A DNA stretch of 64,000 bases, from contig NZ_JANYUY010000042.1 in NCBI RefSeq assembly GCF_025060755.1, positions 1 through 64,000 of the forward strand, given 5' to 3'. Below are positions 26,367 through 34,950 of the stretch, one piece after another (the first letter of the stretch is position 1; each line of letters starts with the position of its first letter). The DNA is from Paenibacillus doosanensis. GTDB taxonomy: Bacteria; Bacillota; Bacilli; Paenibacillales; NBRC-103111. The position numbers and the translations under genes were made by a program. The notes under the pieces are model-generated. The model saw only the letters and a program-made list of their open reading frames with translations. It was not told where the DNA came from and searched no databases.

Positions 26367-28022
26367 TTACCTCGGCATGCATACCGACGTTCCGGATTTG
26401 GTTAATGTCAGCTTGTCGTCGCAAGACAGCTCCTGCTGTTCCTGAAAAGCGATGCCCCATTCCTCAAACCGTTCCCGGTTCGACCAGCTGTAGGTGAATT
26501 CCGCCGGAACGGGCTTCTCTTCCGAAGCGCCCTTCACCTCGGCCAGCTGCGCGCGCAGCTTCTGATTCCAATCCCATTGGTGGTATGCGTAGGTCCCCGT
26601 CACCATTGCGGTATTGACCAGCATGACGGTGGCAAGCAGCCAGCTGGCCGCAGGCAGCAGACGGCGGCCCTGAAGACTGAAGCCGAGCCAGAGGCAAATG
26701 ACCGGCACCAGCCACAGCTGCGGCACATAACGCGCCCACCAAGCGGCAGGATTAACGAGCACCGAAACGGCGAGCACGGCCATCACCCCGATGGCGGCCA
26801 TTGCCGCACCCGGCGATTTGCGGAACGCCAGCGCCAGAACGACCAGCGAGAGCAGCAGCATACCGCTGAACCACGGGCCGAAGCCGGAGACGGCGACGTC
26901 CGGGTCGCCCAGCGCGGTCAATTCGCCCGGCTGCACCGTGAACGGGAGCTTGGTTTGCGTCGGCAGCTTCTCCGAGCTGTTGCCCGTCGTCACGGCGAAA
27001 TAAGAAGCGGCGATCGTCTCCAGCCGGTTCATTCTCTCCAAATTGCGCGGAGTGAAGTTTTTGACGACGTCGATCGCATCTTGGCCGGCCAGCGGATAGA
27101 ACGGATGCCCCTTCGTAATCGTATTGGTCACATACGGGTTATAGCCAACGAGCAGTACGGCGGCAAGCCCCCCTGCCGCCGCGATCTTAAACAGCTGCTT
27201 GAGCCGTCCGAACTGCTCGCTCATATAGAGCGCGACGAGCAGGCCGATCGTGATCACGCCTGCGTAAGCAAGCGCCGTGAACTTAATATTGACGGCGAAG
27301 ACCATCGCCGACGTGTAGGCCGTAAGCAGCAGCCAGCCGGGCCTGGCGAATATAAGGCAGCCGAGGGCGATCATGCAGACGAGCATCGACGAAAGCAGAC
27401 CGTCCACATAATAGCTGAACGCCTGATAGACGCTGACCGGGTTCATAGCGAGCAGCAAGGCGGCTACGCCCGCCTTGACCGCGTGTCCCGGCTTCAAGGT
27501 GAGCAGCGCCGCCAAGCTCAGCAGGAACGAAGCGGCAATCGCCAGTAAATTGATCGCCTTGCTGTGCTCGATCAAGCCGGTTGCCTTGAACAAAACGGCC
27601 GCCGCCAACTCCGAAGCGCGCGCGTAATGATTCATCCAGATGGAATGCCCCGTCGGCACGTTCAACGGCTCGTCATAGACGGGGTTCCAGCCGTCCGCCA
27701 AATGCAGAATCGTTTCTTGATGATACGCCTGCCCGTCGTAGGACAGATCGTAGAAGACGCCGCTTAAGAAGAAGCAGGCCGCGAAGAAGACGCACGAGGC
27801 GCCGACCGCCCAGGCGAACAACCGGGCAGGCCGCTCGACCTGTACGGTTCGAGCCGCGAGCCCGGCTGTCCAGACCGCTGCGGCGGCGGCCAGCCACACA
27901 TGGAGCGGCAGAAGCGGAATATTTAGCAAAAAAAGCAGCGACGGTATGATCATCGCCCCTGTAGTAAACATCAGCAAGGTTAGACCGGTAACAATACTGA
28001 AAGCAGCCAGTCGGTTTCTCAT
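26367..28022 (-). CDS. Polytopic GT-C-type membrane glycosyltransferase
   Basis: A 551-residue protein with about eleven membrane spans and a large C-terminal soluble part (from about 490). An acidic loop after the second or third span, YDLSYDGQAYHQETIL (about 91-106), is where GT-C enzymes such as ArnT and GT39 carry their catalytic Asp. Such enzymes use polyprenyl-phosphate sugars as donors on the outer face of the membrane. It lies in an operon with a phosphoribosyl-polyprenol synthase homologue, a phosphatase and a small flippase-like protein, which would make and flip that type of donor. Acceptor unknown. Confidence 0.75.
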   Translation of the reverse strand: MRNRLAAFSIVTGLTLLMFTTGAMIIPSLLFLLNIPLLPLHVWLAAAAAVWTAGLAARTVQVERPARLFAWAVGASCVFFAACFFLSGVFYDLSYDGQAYHQETILHLADGWNPVYDEPLNVPTGHSIWMNHYARASELAAAVLFKATGLIEHSKAINLLAIAASFLLSLAALLTLKPGHAVKAGVAALLLAMNPVSVYQAFSYYVDGLLSSMLVCMIALGCLIFARPGWLLLTAYTSAMVFAVNIKFTALAYAGVITIGLLVALYMSEQFGRLKQLFKIAAAGGLAAVLLVGYNPYVTNTITKGHPFYPLAGQDAIDVVKNFTPRNLERMNRLETIAASYFAVTTGNSSEKLPTQTKLPFTVQPGELTALGDPDVAVSGFGPWFSGMLLLSLVVLALAFRKSPGAAMAAIGVMAVLAVSVLVNPAAWWARYVPQLWLVPVICLWLGFSLQGRRLLPAASWLLATVMLVNTAMVTGTYAYHQWDWNQKLRAQLAEVKGASEEKPVPAEFTYSWSNRERFEEWGIAFQEQQELSCDDKLTLTKSGTSVCMPR

Positions 28023-28056
28023 AAGCCTCTCCCCTATGCAAATTATCTGTGCCTTG

Positions 28057-28488
28057 CTACATCACGGCGGATGCCGCCCAAGCGAGCAGTGTGCCGACGG
28101 CCAGACCGCCGAGCACCTCCAGGCGGGTGTGGCCTTGCTTCTCCCGCAGCCCGGATCGGCGTTCCTCCCCCTTCTCTTCGGTAAGCGAGTTGATCCACCG
28201 GGCATGATTGCCGACCGCCCGGCGAATCCCTGTCGCATCGATCATTACGATATACGTGCAGGCGCAAGCAAGGCCGAACAAAGGGGTGCCGAAGCCGTGT
28301 TCGAAACCGGTCAGCATCGTAATGGACGACATCACGGACGTATGCGTGCTCGGAAATCCCCCGTTGCCGATATGCCGGCTGGCATCGGCGCCGAACCGGA
28401 GCCGGTTGATTGCATATTTCATCGTACCGGAGCAGAGCCACGCAGCGAACGGAATCGCAGGGTACAACAACTGCGCGCTTAACATCAT
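28057..28488 (-). CDS. Divergent PAP2-family phosphatase
   Basis: A 143-residue membrane protein of the divergent PAP2 (DUF212) family, with GGFPSTHTS (43-51) and GHTRLEVLGG (119-128) corresponding to the conserved phosphatase motifs, plus Lys24 ahead of them. An AAAGGAGGGA site sits just upstream of two adjacent ATGs (28488, 28485). In the operon it follows the small EamA protein by 26 bases. In mycobacteria a PAP2-type phosphatase removes the 5-phosphate from decaprenyl-phosphoryl-ribose-5-phosphate made by the neighbouring UbiA enzyme; the same job is proposed here from context. Confidence 0.85.
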   Translation of the reverse strand: MMLSAQLLYPAIPFAAWLCSGTMKYAINRLRFGADASRHIGNGGFPSTHTSVMSSITMLTGFEHGFGTPLFGLACACTYIVMIDATGIRRAVGNHARWINSLTEEKGEERRSGLREKQGHTRLEVLGGLAVGTLLAWAASAVM

Positions 28489-28514
28489 ATTCCCTCCTTT
28501 CTGACGCGCCGGGA

Positions 28515-28865
28515 CTATGCCCGGGCAATGATCAGAACGCCGGCCGTAATGAAGGCGGCGCCGAACCACTTTTGCATCGAGAGCGTTTCCTGGAACAAGA
28601 CATAACCCATGATCATAACGAGAATATAGCTTAAGCTGACCATCGGATAAGCCGTACTGAGCGGAAATCGTCTCAGCGCCAGCAGCCAGAACAGCGAACT
28701 GATGCCGTAGCTGGCCAACCCGGCGATAATCGGCCCTATACCGGTCCACGAGAACCCGGCCGCAGCGGCGTTTCCCGCCGACTTAAGCGATTCGATTCCC
28801 CACTTCATCAGCACCTGCCCCAATGCGCCGAGAAGAATTGAAGCTATTAGCCATATGTATTTCAT
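28515..28865 (-). CDS. Small EamA/SMR-type transporter, ArnE-like
   Basis: A 116-residue protein with four membrane spans and the small-multidrug-resistance-like pattern LLGALGQVLMKWGIE at the start and FPLSTAYPMVSLSYILVM in the third span. Four-span members such as ArnE/ArnF flip undecaprenyl-phosphate sugars, while others export drugs. The gene lies between the UbiA-family synthase (56 bases upstream) and the PAP2 phosphatase (26 bases downstream), so flipping of a polyprenyl-phosphate sugar is the likely role. Confidence 0.82.
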   Translation of the reverse strand: MKYIWLIASILLGALGQVLMKWGIESLKSAGNAAAAGFSWTGIGPIIAGLASYGISSLFWLLALRRFPLSTAYPMVSLSYILVMIMGYVLFQETLSMQKWFGAAFITAGVLIIARA

Positions 28866-28921
28866 ACTCTCCGCTCACTCCGCCCTCCTATTTTAGTTAT
28901 CGCTTCGGTTTATACTCCATT

Positions 28922-29836
28922 TCATTTGTCCAAATACAGCAAAATAAAGGCGACGGAGAACGCGTACAGCACCACCGTCATCAAAATATGCTTGTCCTCC
29001 AGCAGCAGCTTCTCCGGCCGGCCTCCCTTACCCTCGATATGAATCAGATAAAGGTAACGGAATATGCCGTACAGCACCAGAATCAGCGTCCACATCAATT
29101 GCGGGGTGTGGCCGGATGTAAAAGTAAACAACGCATAGCTCATAATCGTCGCCGTCGTGACAATGGCATTCATCTGATTGAGCAGCTCGAGCGAATAATG
29201 CTCCAGCACCTTCCTGTGCGCTCCCTTGTCCGCCTGCAGCAAATACAGCTCATGCCTGCGTTTGCCTATGGCCAAAAACAAGGCGAGCAGCAGCGTGCAG
29301 ATCAGAAACCACGGTGTAAGGGGGACGCCGATGACCAGGCCGCCGCCGATTGCCCGCAGCACAAAGCCGGAAGCGACGATCAGAAGATCGATGATCACGA
29401 CATGCTTAAGCCGCAGCGAATACATGACATTGAGGCAAAAATAAAGCAGCAGCACAAAACCGAATACAAGCTGCAGCCGAAACGCCAGCAGCAGACATAC
29501 CGCCAATAGAACGATGCCGAACGCCAAGGCGATAGGTGCCGAAATGGCGCCTGAAGCGAGGGGACGCCGCTTTTTCTCGGGGTGCATGCGGTCCCTCTCC
29601 CGGTCGACATAATCGTTCAAAATGTACACGCAGCTAGAGACGAGGCAAAACAGCGCGAAGCCGGCCGCCGCTGACAGCAGCATGCCCATGGTCGCCGATC
29701 GGATCGAAAAAATCAGCGCAGCGAACACAAGCAAATTTTTGGTCCATTGTCTCGGACGCATCAGGATGAAGAACATGATTGGGGCCGACCCTCCGGCTCC
29801 TTCCTTAAGCTCGACATCCGTTTTGGTTGGTACCAT
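28922..29836 (-). CDS. UbiA-family polyprenyl-phosphate phosphoribosyltransferase homologue
   Basis: A 304-residue, about nine-span UbiA-superfamily prenyltransferase. RPRQWTKNLLVFAA (28-41) and NDYVDRERDRMHPEKKRRP (74-92) match the pattern of mycobacterial decaprenyl-phosphate 5-phosphoribosyltransferase, including the two Asp-rich Mg-binding motifs and the HPxKxxRP segment. Such enzymes transfer phosphoribose from PRPP to a polyprenyl phosphate. The start at 29836 follows GAAGGAGAGT; an upstream in-frame start adds 17 unlike residues. It heads a five-gene minus-strand operon and is divergent from glmS. Product stereochemistry (ribose or arabinose) is not predictable; no epimerase gene is present. 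Confidence 0.85.
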   Translation of the reverse strand: MVPTKTDVELKEGAGGSAPIMFFILMRPRQWTKNLLVFAALIFSIRSATMGMLLSAAAGFALFCLVSSCVYILNDYVDRERDRMHPEKKRRPLASGAISAPIALAFGIVLLAVCLLLAFRLQLVFGFVLLLYFCLNVMYSLRLKHVVIIDLLIVASGFVLRAIGGGLVIGVPLTPWFLICTLLLALFLAIGKRRHELYLLQADKGAHRKVLEHYSLELLNQMNAIVTTATIMSYALFTFTSGHTPQLMWTLILVLYGIFRYLYLIHIEGKGGRPEKLLLEDKHILMTVVLYAFSVAFILLYLDK

Positions 29837-29890
29837 AGCCGACTCTCCTTCGTTGTGGGATAAGCAGATGGGTGCCTTCCATTGCACGGT

Positions 29891-29906
29891 TCATTATAAC
29901 GAATGA
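29891..29906. promoter_or_regulatory. Candidate operator palindrome 1
   Basis: TCATTATAACGAATGA, an imperfect inverted repeat (TCATT/AATGA) sharing ATAACGAAT with palindrome 3. It lies about 55 bases upstream of the UbiA-family start. Confidence 0.4.
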
Positions 29907-29974
29907 TTTTTCTTCTATAAAGAACGAGGAAAGGGTGTTTCATGGAGTATTTTGGAGGATAATCAAGGATTTTG

Positions 29975-29988
29975 TTCGTTAAAACGAA
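29975..29988. promoter_or_regulatory. Candidate operator palindrome 2
   Basis: TTCGTT-AA-AACGAA, exact six-base arms. It is centrally placed between the divergent operons. Confidence 0.4.
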
Positions 29989-30046
29989 ATAACTCCGTTT
30001 TAAACATTTTTATTTTGTTGAAAAATGCGGTATACTTCAAAATGTC

Positions 30047-30062
30047 ATTCGCTATAACGAAT
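30047..30062. promoter_or_regulatory. Candidate operator palindrome 3
   Basis: ATTCG-CTATAA-CGAAT, exact five-base arms, just downstream of a TATACT hexamer and upstream of glmS. Confidence 0.4.
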
Positions 30063-30140
30063 ATTCCGTATTCTACAAAAAACATTATCCGTTTATGGGC
30101 TTAAAGAGTGGTGAACAAGTGGCCGGAAAGTCGATAGAAA

Positions 30141-30200
30141 GTTGGAACAGCGTGAGCGTTCGCCTTTGTAGACGGATTTCCTCCGCTTCAGCGGTTCAAA
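30141..30200. repeat. ~40-bp dispersed element, copy 1
   Basis: Contains GTGAGCGTTCGCCTTTGTAGACGGATTTCCTCCGCTT, which differs at only 5 of 37 positions from the copy at 59259-59320 and more loosely matches 39499-39541. The ends (AGCG and CGCT) are complementary. It lies in the glmS leader. Confidence 0.7.
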
Positions 30201-30306
30201 ATGGAAAAGTCGTGCTGCAACAGCGAGTGGAAGCTTCTATCGGCCGCAGGACATGACTCATTCGCCACCTTTGTAAGCCATGACGGGAAAGAGGAGGAGT
30301 ACACCG

Positions 30307-32133
30307 ATGTGCGGTATTGTCGGGTATATCGGCAGCCGGGATTCGCAGCCGATTTTATTGGAAGGATTAAAGAAATTGGAGTACCGGGGCTATGATTCCG
30401 CCGGGGTGGCAGTACATACTACGCAAGGCCTCCATATACGCAAAACGAAAGGACGCATCCGCGAGCTGGAAGCGCGTCTTGAGCATCAGCCTCTGCAGGG
30501 CTTCGCCGGCATCGGCCACACCCGCTGGGCGACTCACGGGAAACCGTCGGACGAGAATTCGCATCCCCATGCCGATACGACGATGAAAATATCGGTGGTG
30601 CATAACGGCATTATCGAAAATCATCAGCAATTGAAGGAAGAGCTGGAGCAGCTCGGTCACCGCTTCCTCTCCGAAACCGATACCGAAGTGATCAGCCATC
30701 TGATCGCTCAGTATTATGAGAACGATCTGGTGAAAGCCGTTCAACAGGCCGTCGGCCGTATCCGGGGCGCCTACGCGATTGTCGTGTTGTCCGAGCATGA
30801 GCCCGACAAGCTGATTGCCGTCCGCTGGGCGAGCCCTTTAATTATCGGCGTCGGCGAGGGAGAGAATTTCATCGGCTCCGACATTCCCGCGATTTTGGAA
30901 TATACCCGGGACGTCTACATCTTAAGCGACGGAGAGATGGCGGTCATCTCCCGCGACAGCGTGGAGCTGATGACCCTGGAGGGCAACTTCATCGCCAAGC
31001 AGCTGCTCCATATCGATTGGGATATTATAATGGCCGAAAAAGGCGGCTACGAGCATTTCATGCTCAAGGAAATTCATGAACAGCCCCGCGCCTACAGAGA
31101 TACGATGCTAAGCCGAATCGGCGAAGGAAGCGAGACGACGCTGTCGGAAATTCAGCTGACTCCCGAGCAGATCAAGAGCATCGGCAGCATCCACATGGTC
31201 GCCTGCGGCACCGCGTATCACGCCGCTCTGGTCGGCAAGGCGGTTATCGAACGGCTGACCCGTATTCCGGTCGAGGTCGACGTCGCTTCCGAGTACCGGT
31301 ACCGCCAGCCCGTCATTAAGGAGAATACGCTCGTCATCGCCGTCAGCCAGTCGGGCGAAACCGCCGATACGTTGGCCGCGATGCGCGAAGCCAAGCTGAA
31401 CGGCGCGCAGGTGCTGGCCATTACCAATGTCGTCGGCAGCTCGGTCGCCCGCGAAGCCGATCACGTTCTGTTCACTTGGGCCGGCCCGGAGATTGCGGTC
31501 GCCTCCACCAAGGCGTATACGTCCCAGCTGATCGCCATTTACCTATTGGCGCTGCATTTGTCGCAAACCTTGAACACGACGGATGCGCTCGCCCGAGCGG
31601 AGCTGATTCAAGGACTGAAAAAGCTGCCGGAGCAGGTGGAGAGCATGCTGGAGGACACCCGGCAGGTGCAAAGAATCGCTCAGGAGCTGTCCGGCGTTAG
31701 CGATCTGTTCTTTATCGGCCGCGGCCTGGATCAGATGGTTGCGCTGGAAGCGTCGCTGAAGCTGAAGGAAATTTCCTATATTCATTCGGAAGCCTATGCC
31801 GCCGGGGAGTTAAAGCACGGTTCCCTCGCTTTGATCGAGGACGGGACGCCTGTTATCGCCTTGGCTACCCAAGAGCATCTGCTGGAGAAAACGATCAGCA
31901 ACGTCAAGGAAGTGAAAGCCCGCGGAGGCCATGTCATCGCGGTCGCCTTATCCGGCAATATGCCGATCGCGGGAACGGCGGACGACGTCCTGTACGTTCC
32001 CCGGACGCCCGCCCTGCTGACGCCTGCGTTATCGGTCGTCCCTCTTCAGCTGCTGGCCTATTATACCGCCCTGGCCAAAGGCAACGACGTGGACAAGCCG
32101 CGAAATTTAGCCAAAAGCGTAACTGTCGAATAA
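30307..32133 (+). CDS. glmS: Glutamine--fructose-6-phosphate aminotransferase (isomerising)
   Basis: Makes glucosamine-6-phosphate from fructose-6-phosphate and glutamine, the entry step to UDP-GlcNAc. The start MCGIVGYIG places the catalytic Cys second, as needed after Met removal, and GAGGAGG lies ten bases upstream; an earlier frame start adds nine residues and is wrong. The 608-residue chain has the N-terminal glutaminase domain (GHTRWATHG, YRGYDSAG) and two SIS sugar-isomerase domains, ending KPRNLAKSVTVE. A HEAT-repeat gene follows after 31 bases with no terminator, so glmS may feed a downstream amino-sugar polymer operon. Confidence 0.97.
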   Translation: MCGIVGYIGSRDSQPILLEGLKKLEYRGYDSAGVAVHTTQGLHIRKTKGRIRELEARLEHQPLQGFAGIGHTRWATHGKPSDENSHPHADTTMKISVVHNGIIENHQQLKEELEQLGHRFLSETDTEVISHLIAQYYENDLVKAVQQAVGRIRGAYAIVVLSEHEPDKLIAVRWASPLIIGVGEGENFIGSDIPAILEYTRDVYILSDGEMAVISRDSVELMTLEGNFIAKQLLHIDWDIIMAEKGGYEHFMLKEIHEQPRAYRDTMLSRIGEGSETTLSEIQLTPEQIKSIGSIHMVACGTAYHAALVGKAVIERLTRIPVEVDVASEYRYRQPVIKENTLVIAVSQSGETADTLAAMREAKLNGAQVLAITNVVGSSVAREADHVLFTWAGPEIAVASTKAYTSQLIAIYLLALHLSQTLNTTDALARAELIQGLKKLPEQVESMLEDTRQVQRIAQELSGVSDLFFIGRGLDQMVALEASLKLKEISYIHSEAYAAGELKHGSLALIEDGTPVIALATQEHLLEKTISNVKEVKARGGHVIAVALSGNMPIAGTADDVLYVPRTPALLTPALSVVPLQLLAYYTALAKGNDVDKPRNLAKSVTVE

Positions 32134-32164
32134 CGGGCAGCTGCAGCACAGGAGGACAAACCGT

Positions 32165-33355
32165 ATGTGGACCGAGCCGTTACAACCGGCTTTCTCCGTC
32201 GCGGCCGCGCTTGGCGTCCTCATTGCGGGAGGCTTCGCCGCCCTGTTCGGGCTGCGCGCCAAGCACCGGCTGCAGCAGGAGAAAACGGCGTTTTATTTGG
32301 ATAAACATCTCAGCTATTTCAGCTATCTCAGCATGCACATCGACGGAAAGGAGCCGCTGCTCCCTCCCCCCGGCCAGTTGGAGGCAGCCGAACTCAAGGC
32401 GATTCAGAGGAAGCTGATCGAGTGGATCGAGACTTTGGACGGCGCGCCCCGCGACAAGCTGTCCGACTTATGCTCGCAGATGGGCCTTGTCCGTCTGGAG
32501 CGCGAGCGGCTCGGCAGCTCCCGCCACTCGGAGCGCATCGATGCCGCCTATCATCTCGGCATTATGAGAGCGGGCGACTGCGCCGAGGAGCTGATCGCGA
32601 TGCTCGAAGGCGAAGGCCGCGAATCGACCGCCTTCGTCGTCGGTCGGGCCGCCGCCAAATGCGCGACCGAGCCGCAGCAGCTGCGGCGCATCGCAGAGCA
32701 GCTCGTGAAAACCCATCCGCACAGCCACCGGCTCATCGCCGATATTGTCGCCTCTTCCTCGATGGACCCGGCGCCGATGTACTCGGAGCTGCTCACATCC
32801 CGAGAAGATGCGCTGGTCGTCACGGCGTTGGTCGGCTTATCCGGCTGCAAGTCGCAAGGGCCGCTCGCTGTGCTGGACAAGCTCTCCTCAGCCGCTGACA
32901 AAGAGGTGCGGATCAAGGCGGTCAAGCTGCTGCTGCAATCGCCCGCCTTCCCTGCGCAACGCATTCGCGCTTTCCTCCGTCATCCGGATTGGGAAATTCG
33001 CGCGGCGGCGGCCAAAGCGGCGGGAGAGCAGCGGCTGTTGATTTGCCTGGACGACTTGCAGCATGCCTTGTCGGACGACAACTGGTGGGTGCGCCGTCAC
33101 AGCGCGCACAGCCTGGTCCGGCTCGGGATGGCCGGCTTCCATGCGCTATGCGAGACGGCCTGCGCCGCCGAAGACAGCCCATGCCGCGAAAGCGCTTTGG
33201 AGGCCGTCAAGGCCGAGCTGGAGCATGCCGCTCTAGCTGCCGCCCAGGATATGAAGCAGCAGCTTTACTATAATGAGCTGACTTACCAGTACCAAAAAAC
33301 GTTTAATGATCGGTACGCGAGCCATCCCGCCTACGCCCCTCGTATCAGCTCGTAG
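32165..33355 (+). CDS. Membrane-anchored HEAT-repeat protein
   Basis: A 396-residue protein with one N-terminal membrane span (about 9-27) and a cytoplasmic region built of helical repeats: SERIDAAYHLGIMRAGDCAEELIAML, DALVVTALVGLSG, KEVRIKAVKLLLQSPAF, DWEIRAAAAKAAGE and NWWVRRHSAHSLVRLG are successive HEAT-like units. Such proteins act as binding scaffolds. It lies 31 bases after glmS and 14 bases before the GT2 synthase gene, suggesting a scaffold or regulator of that synthase. This is inference from operon position. Confidence 0.85.
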   Translation: MWTEPLQPAFSVAAALGVLIAGGFAALFGLRAKHRLQQEKTAFYLDKHLSYFSYLSMHIDGKEPLLPPPGQLEAAELKAIQRKLIEWIETLDGAPRDKLSDLCSQMGLVRLERERLGSSRHSERIDAAYHLGIMRAGDCAEELIAMLEGEGRESTAFVVGRAAAKCATEPQQLRRIAEQLVKTHPHSHRLIADIVASSSMDPAPMYSELLTSREDALVVTALVGLSGCKSQGPLAVLDKLSSAADKEVRIKAVKLLLQSPAFPAQRIRAFLRHPDWEIRAAAAKAAGEQRLLICLDDLQHALSDDNWWVRRHSAHSLVRLGMAGFHALCETACAAEDSPCRESALEAVKAELEHAALAAAQDMKQQLYYNELTYQYQKTFNDRYASHPAYAPRISS

Positions 33356-33369
33356 AAAGGGGAAACACG

Positions 33370-34875
33370 ATGAGAGAGTTTTTGCTGAACTACGGGTTAA
33401 TTGCCTCGTGCCTGATCGTCGGGTCCAGCCTGGTTTACTTCATGATTTTGGCGATATCTTCGCAAAGCATGCTGTCCCAGATCAAAAGCACGATGTATTC
33501 GAGATTCCGGGGACTGTCCGGCTCGGAATTCGTTCCGCCGGTATCGATCTTGGTTCCCTCTTATAATGAAGAATTAACCATCATCGAAAGCGTCCGTTCG
33601 CTGATGGCGCTGGAATTTCCGGTATACGAGGTCATCGTCGTCAACGACGGCTCCAATGACGGGACGCTGCAGGCGCTGATCGACGAATTTGCTCTGCAGC
33701 GGGGCCCTGCGGCCCCATCCCGCCATTTGGTCCCATCTCAGCCCGTAAAGGATGTGTATTATAATCCGCAATACCCGAAGCTGATCGTGATCGACAAGGA
33801 GAACGGAGGCAAGGCCGACGCGCTGAACGCCGGAATCAACGTATCCCGCTATCCTCTGGTCGCTACGATCGACGCCGACTCCATGCTGGAGAAGGATGCG
33901 CTGATCCGCATGGTGCAGGTGTATATGGAAAATCCCGAGGAGCATATCGCCATCGGCGGCAACGTTCGCATCGCCAACGGCAGCCGCATCCGCGACGGAC
34001 GCGTGACCTCGGCGCGGTTGTCGTCCAAATGGCTTCCCGCTATTCAATATGTCGAATATATGCGGGCGTTCCTCGGCGGGCGGATCGGCTGGAGCGCCAT
34101 GAACGGATTATTGATCGTCTCGGGAGCCTTCGGCCTATTCCGTAAGGAGGATTTGATCCGGGTCGGAGGATATGAAGCGGACTGCCCGGGCGAAGATATG
34201 AATATCGTGATGAAGCTGCATCGTTACATGCTCCAGAGCGGGCAGCCTTACCGGATTCTGTTCTGCCCCGACGCCGTCTGCTGGACGCAGGCACCCGATA
34301 CGCTCGGCGTGCTTGCCTCCCAGCGCCGCAGGTGGATTCGCGGCAATCTGTGGAACGTCATCCGGTTCCGCTCGATGCTGTTTATTCCGAAATATAAAAT
34401 CATCGGCTGGCTTGCCCTGCCGTATACGATTATTTACGAAACGCTCAGCCCTTACGTTAAGTTGTCCGGCTTTGCCGCTCTGGTCGCCTATGTGCTGATG
34501 GATATGACGCAGCTGCCGATCCTGCTGGCGTTTCTGCTGCTCAACGCGCTTATCGGGCTTGTCTTTACCGCAGGCTCGCTGCTGATCGAGGAGCTCGCTT
34601 TCCAGCGAAGCTTCCAAACCCGCGACATTATCAAAATGATCGGCTACTCCATACTGATGGCCTTCGGCTACGATCAGTTGAACGCGCTGTGGAAGCTGCA
34701 GGGTCATGCCGACTATTTGCGCGGCAAGCACAGCTGGGGCCATATGGTGCGCCGCAGCTGGAAGGAAGATTCGCCGCCCGACGGGGAAGAAGAGCTGGGG
34801 CGCAGCCGAGAGCCGGGACAAACCGCATCCGGCAAAGCCGGCCAATCGTCCAAAGCTCAGGCCATTCAGGGCTAG
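33370..34875 (+). CDS. Processive-type family 2 glycosyltransferase (PgaC/BcsA-like synthase)
   Basis: A 501-residue membrane synthase: an N-terminal span (10-30), a cytosolic GT-A domain with VNDGSNDGT (91-99), ENGGKADALN (144-153), the metal-binding DAD (168-170), the acceptor-site ED (275-276) and QRRRW (318-322), followed by three or four C-terminal spans. The QxxRW motif marks processive synthases of hyaluronan, cellulose, chitin and poly-GlcNAc type. A preceding glmS gene hints at an amino-sugar substrate. AAAGGGG precedes the ATG. The Gln/Gly/Ser-rich C-terminus (about 475-501) is probably disordered. Confidence 0.88.
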   Translation: MREFLLNYGLIASCLIVGSSLVYFMILAISSQSMLSQIKSTMYSRFRGLSGSEFVPPVSILVPSYNEELTIIESVRSLMALEFPVYEVIVVNDGSNDGTLQALIDEFALQRGPAAPSRHLVPSQPVKDVYYNPQYPKLIVIDKENGGKADALNAGINVSRYPLVATIDADSMLEKDALIRMVQVYMENPEEHIAIGGNVRIANGSRIRDGRVTSARLSSKWLPAIQYVEYMRAFLGGRIGWSAMNGLLIVSGAFGLFRKEDLIRVGGYEADCPGEDMNIVMKLHRYMLQSGQPYRILFCPDAVCWTQAPDTLGVLASQRRRWIRGNLWNVIRFRSMLFIPKYKIIGWLALPYTIIYETLSPYVKLSGFAALVAYVLMDMTQLPILLAFLLLNALIGLVFTAGSLLIEELAFQRSFQTRDIIKMIGYSILMAFGYDQLNALWKLQGHADYLRGKHSWGHMVRRSWKEDSPPDGEEELGRSREPGQTASGKAGQSSKAQAIQG

Positions 34876-34884
34876 TCCGCCCGG

Positions 34885-34908
34885 AGGCTGCGGCCGGCAG
34901 CCTTTTTT
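34885..34908 (+). terminator. Internal terminator-like hairpin between the GT2 and receiver genes
   Basis: AGGCTGC-GGCCG-GCAGCCT followed by six T residues, a compact intrinsic terminator ten bases after the GT2 stop. It probably causes partial termination, lowering expression of the two downstream genes, or marks the end of the first transcript. Confidence 0.7.
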
Positions 34909-34950
34909 CGCCGCATCATCACTTTCATAATAAAAGGAGTGTTTTTAACG

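Larger units (their letters stand above)
29837..30306. promoter_or_regulatory. Divergent control region between the UbiA-family operon and glmS
   Basis: This 470-base gap has no convincing gene. It is AT-rich from 29880 to 30090. It holds three related palindromes (29891-29906, 29975-29988, 30047-30062), a TATACT -10-like hexamer at about 30030, and a copy of the 40-bp dispersed element (30141-30200). I see no sequence resembling the conserved core of the glmS ribozyme, which normally lies in this position. Confidence 0.6.

Noticed and set aside
29837-30306. glmS ribozyme
   Set aside because: The conserved ribozyme core was not recognisable by eye; a covariance search would be decisive.
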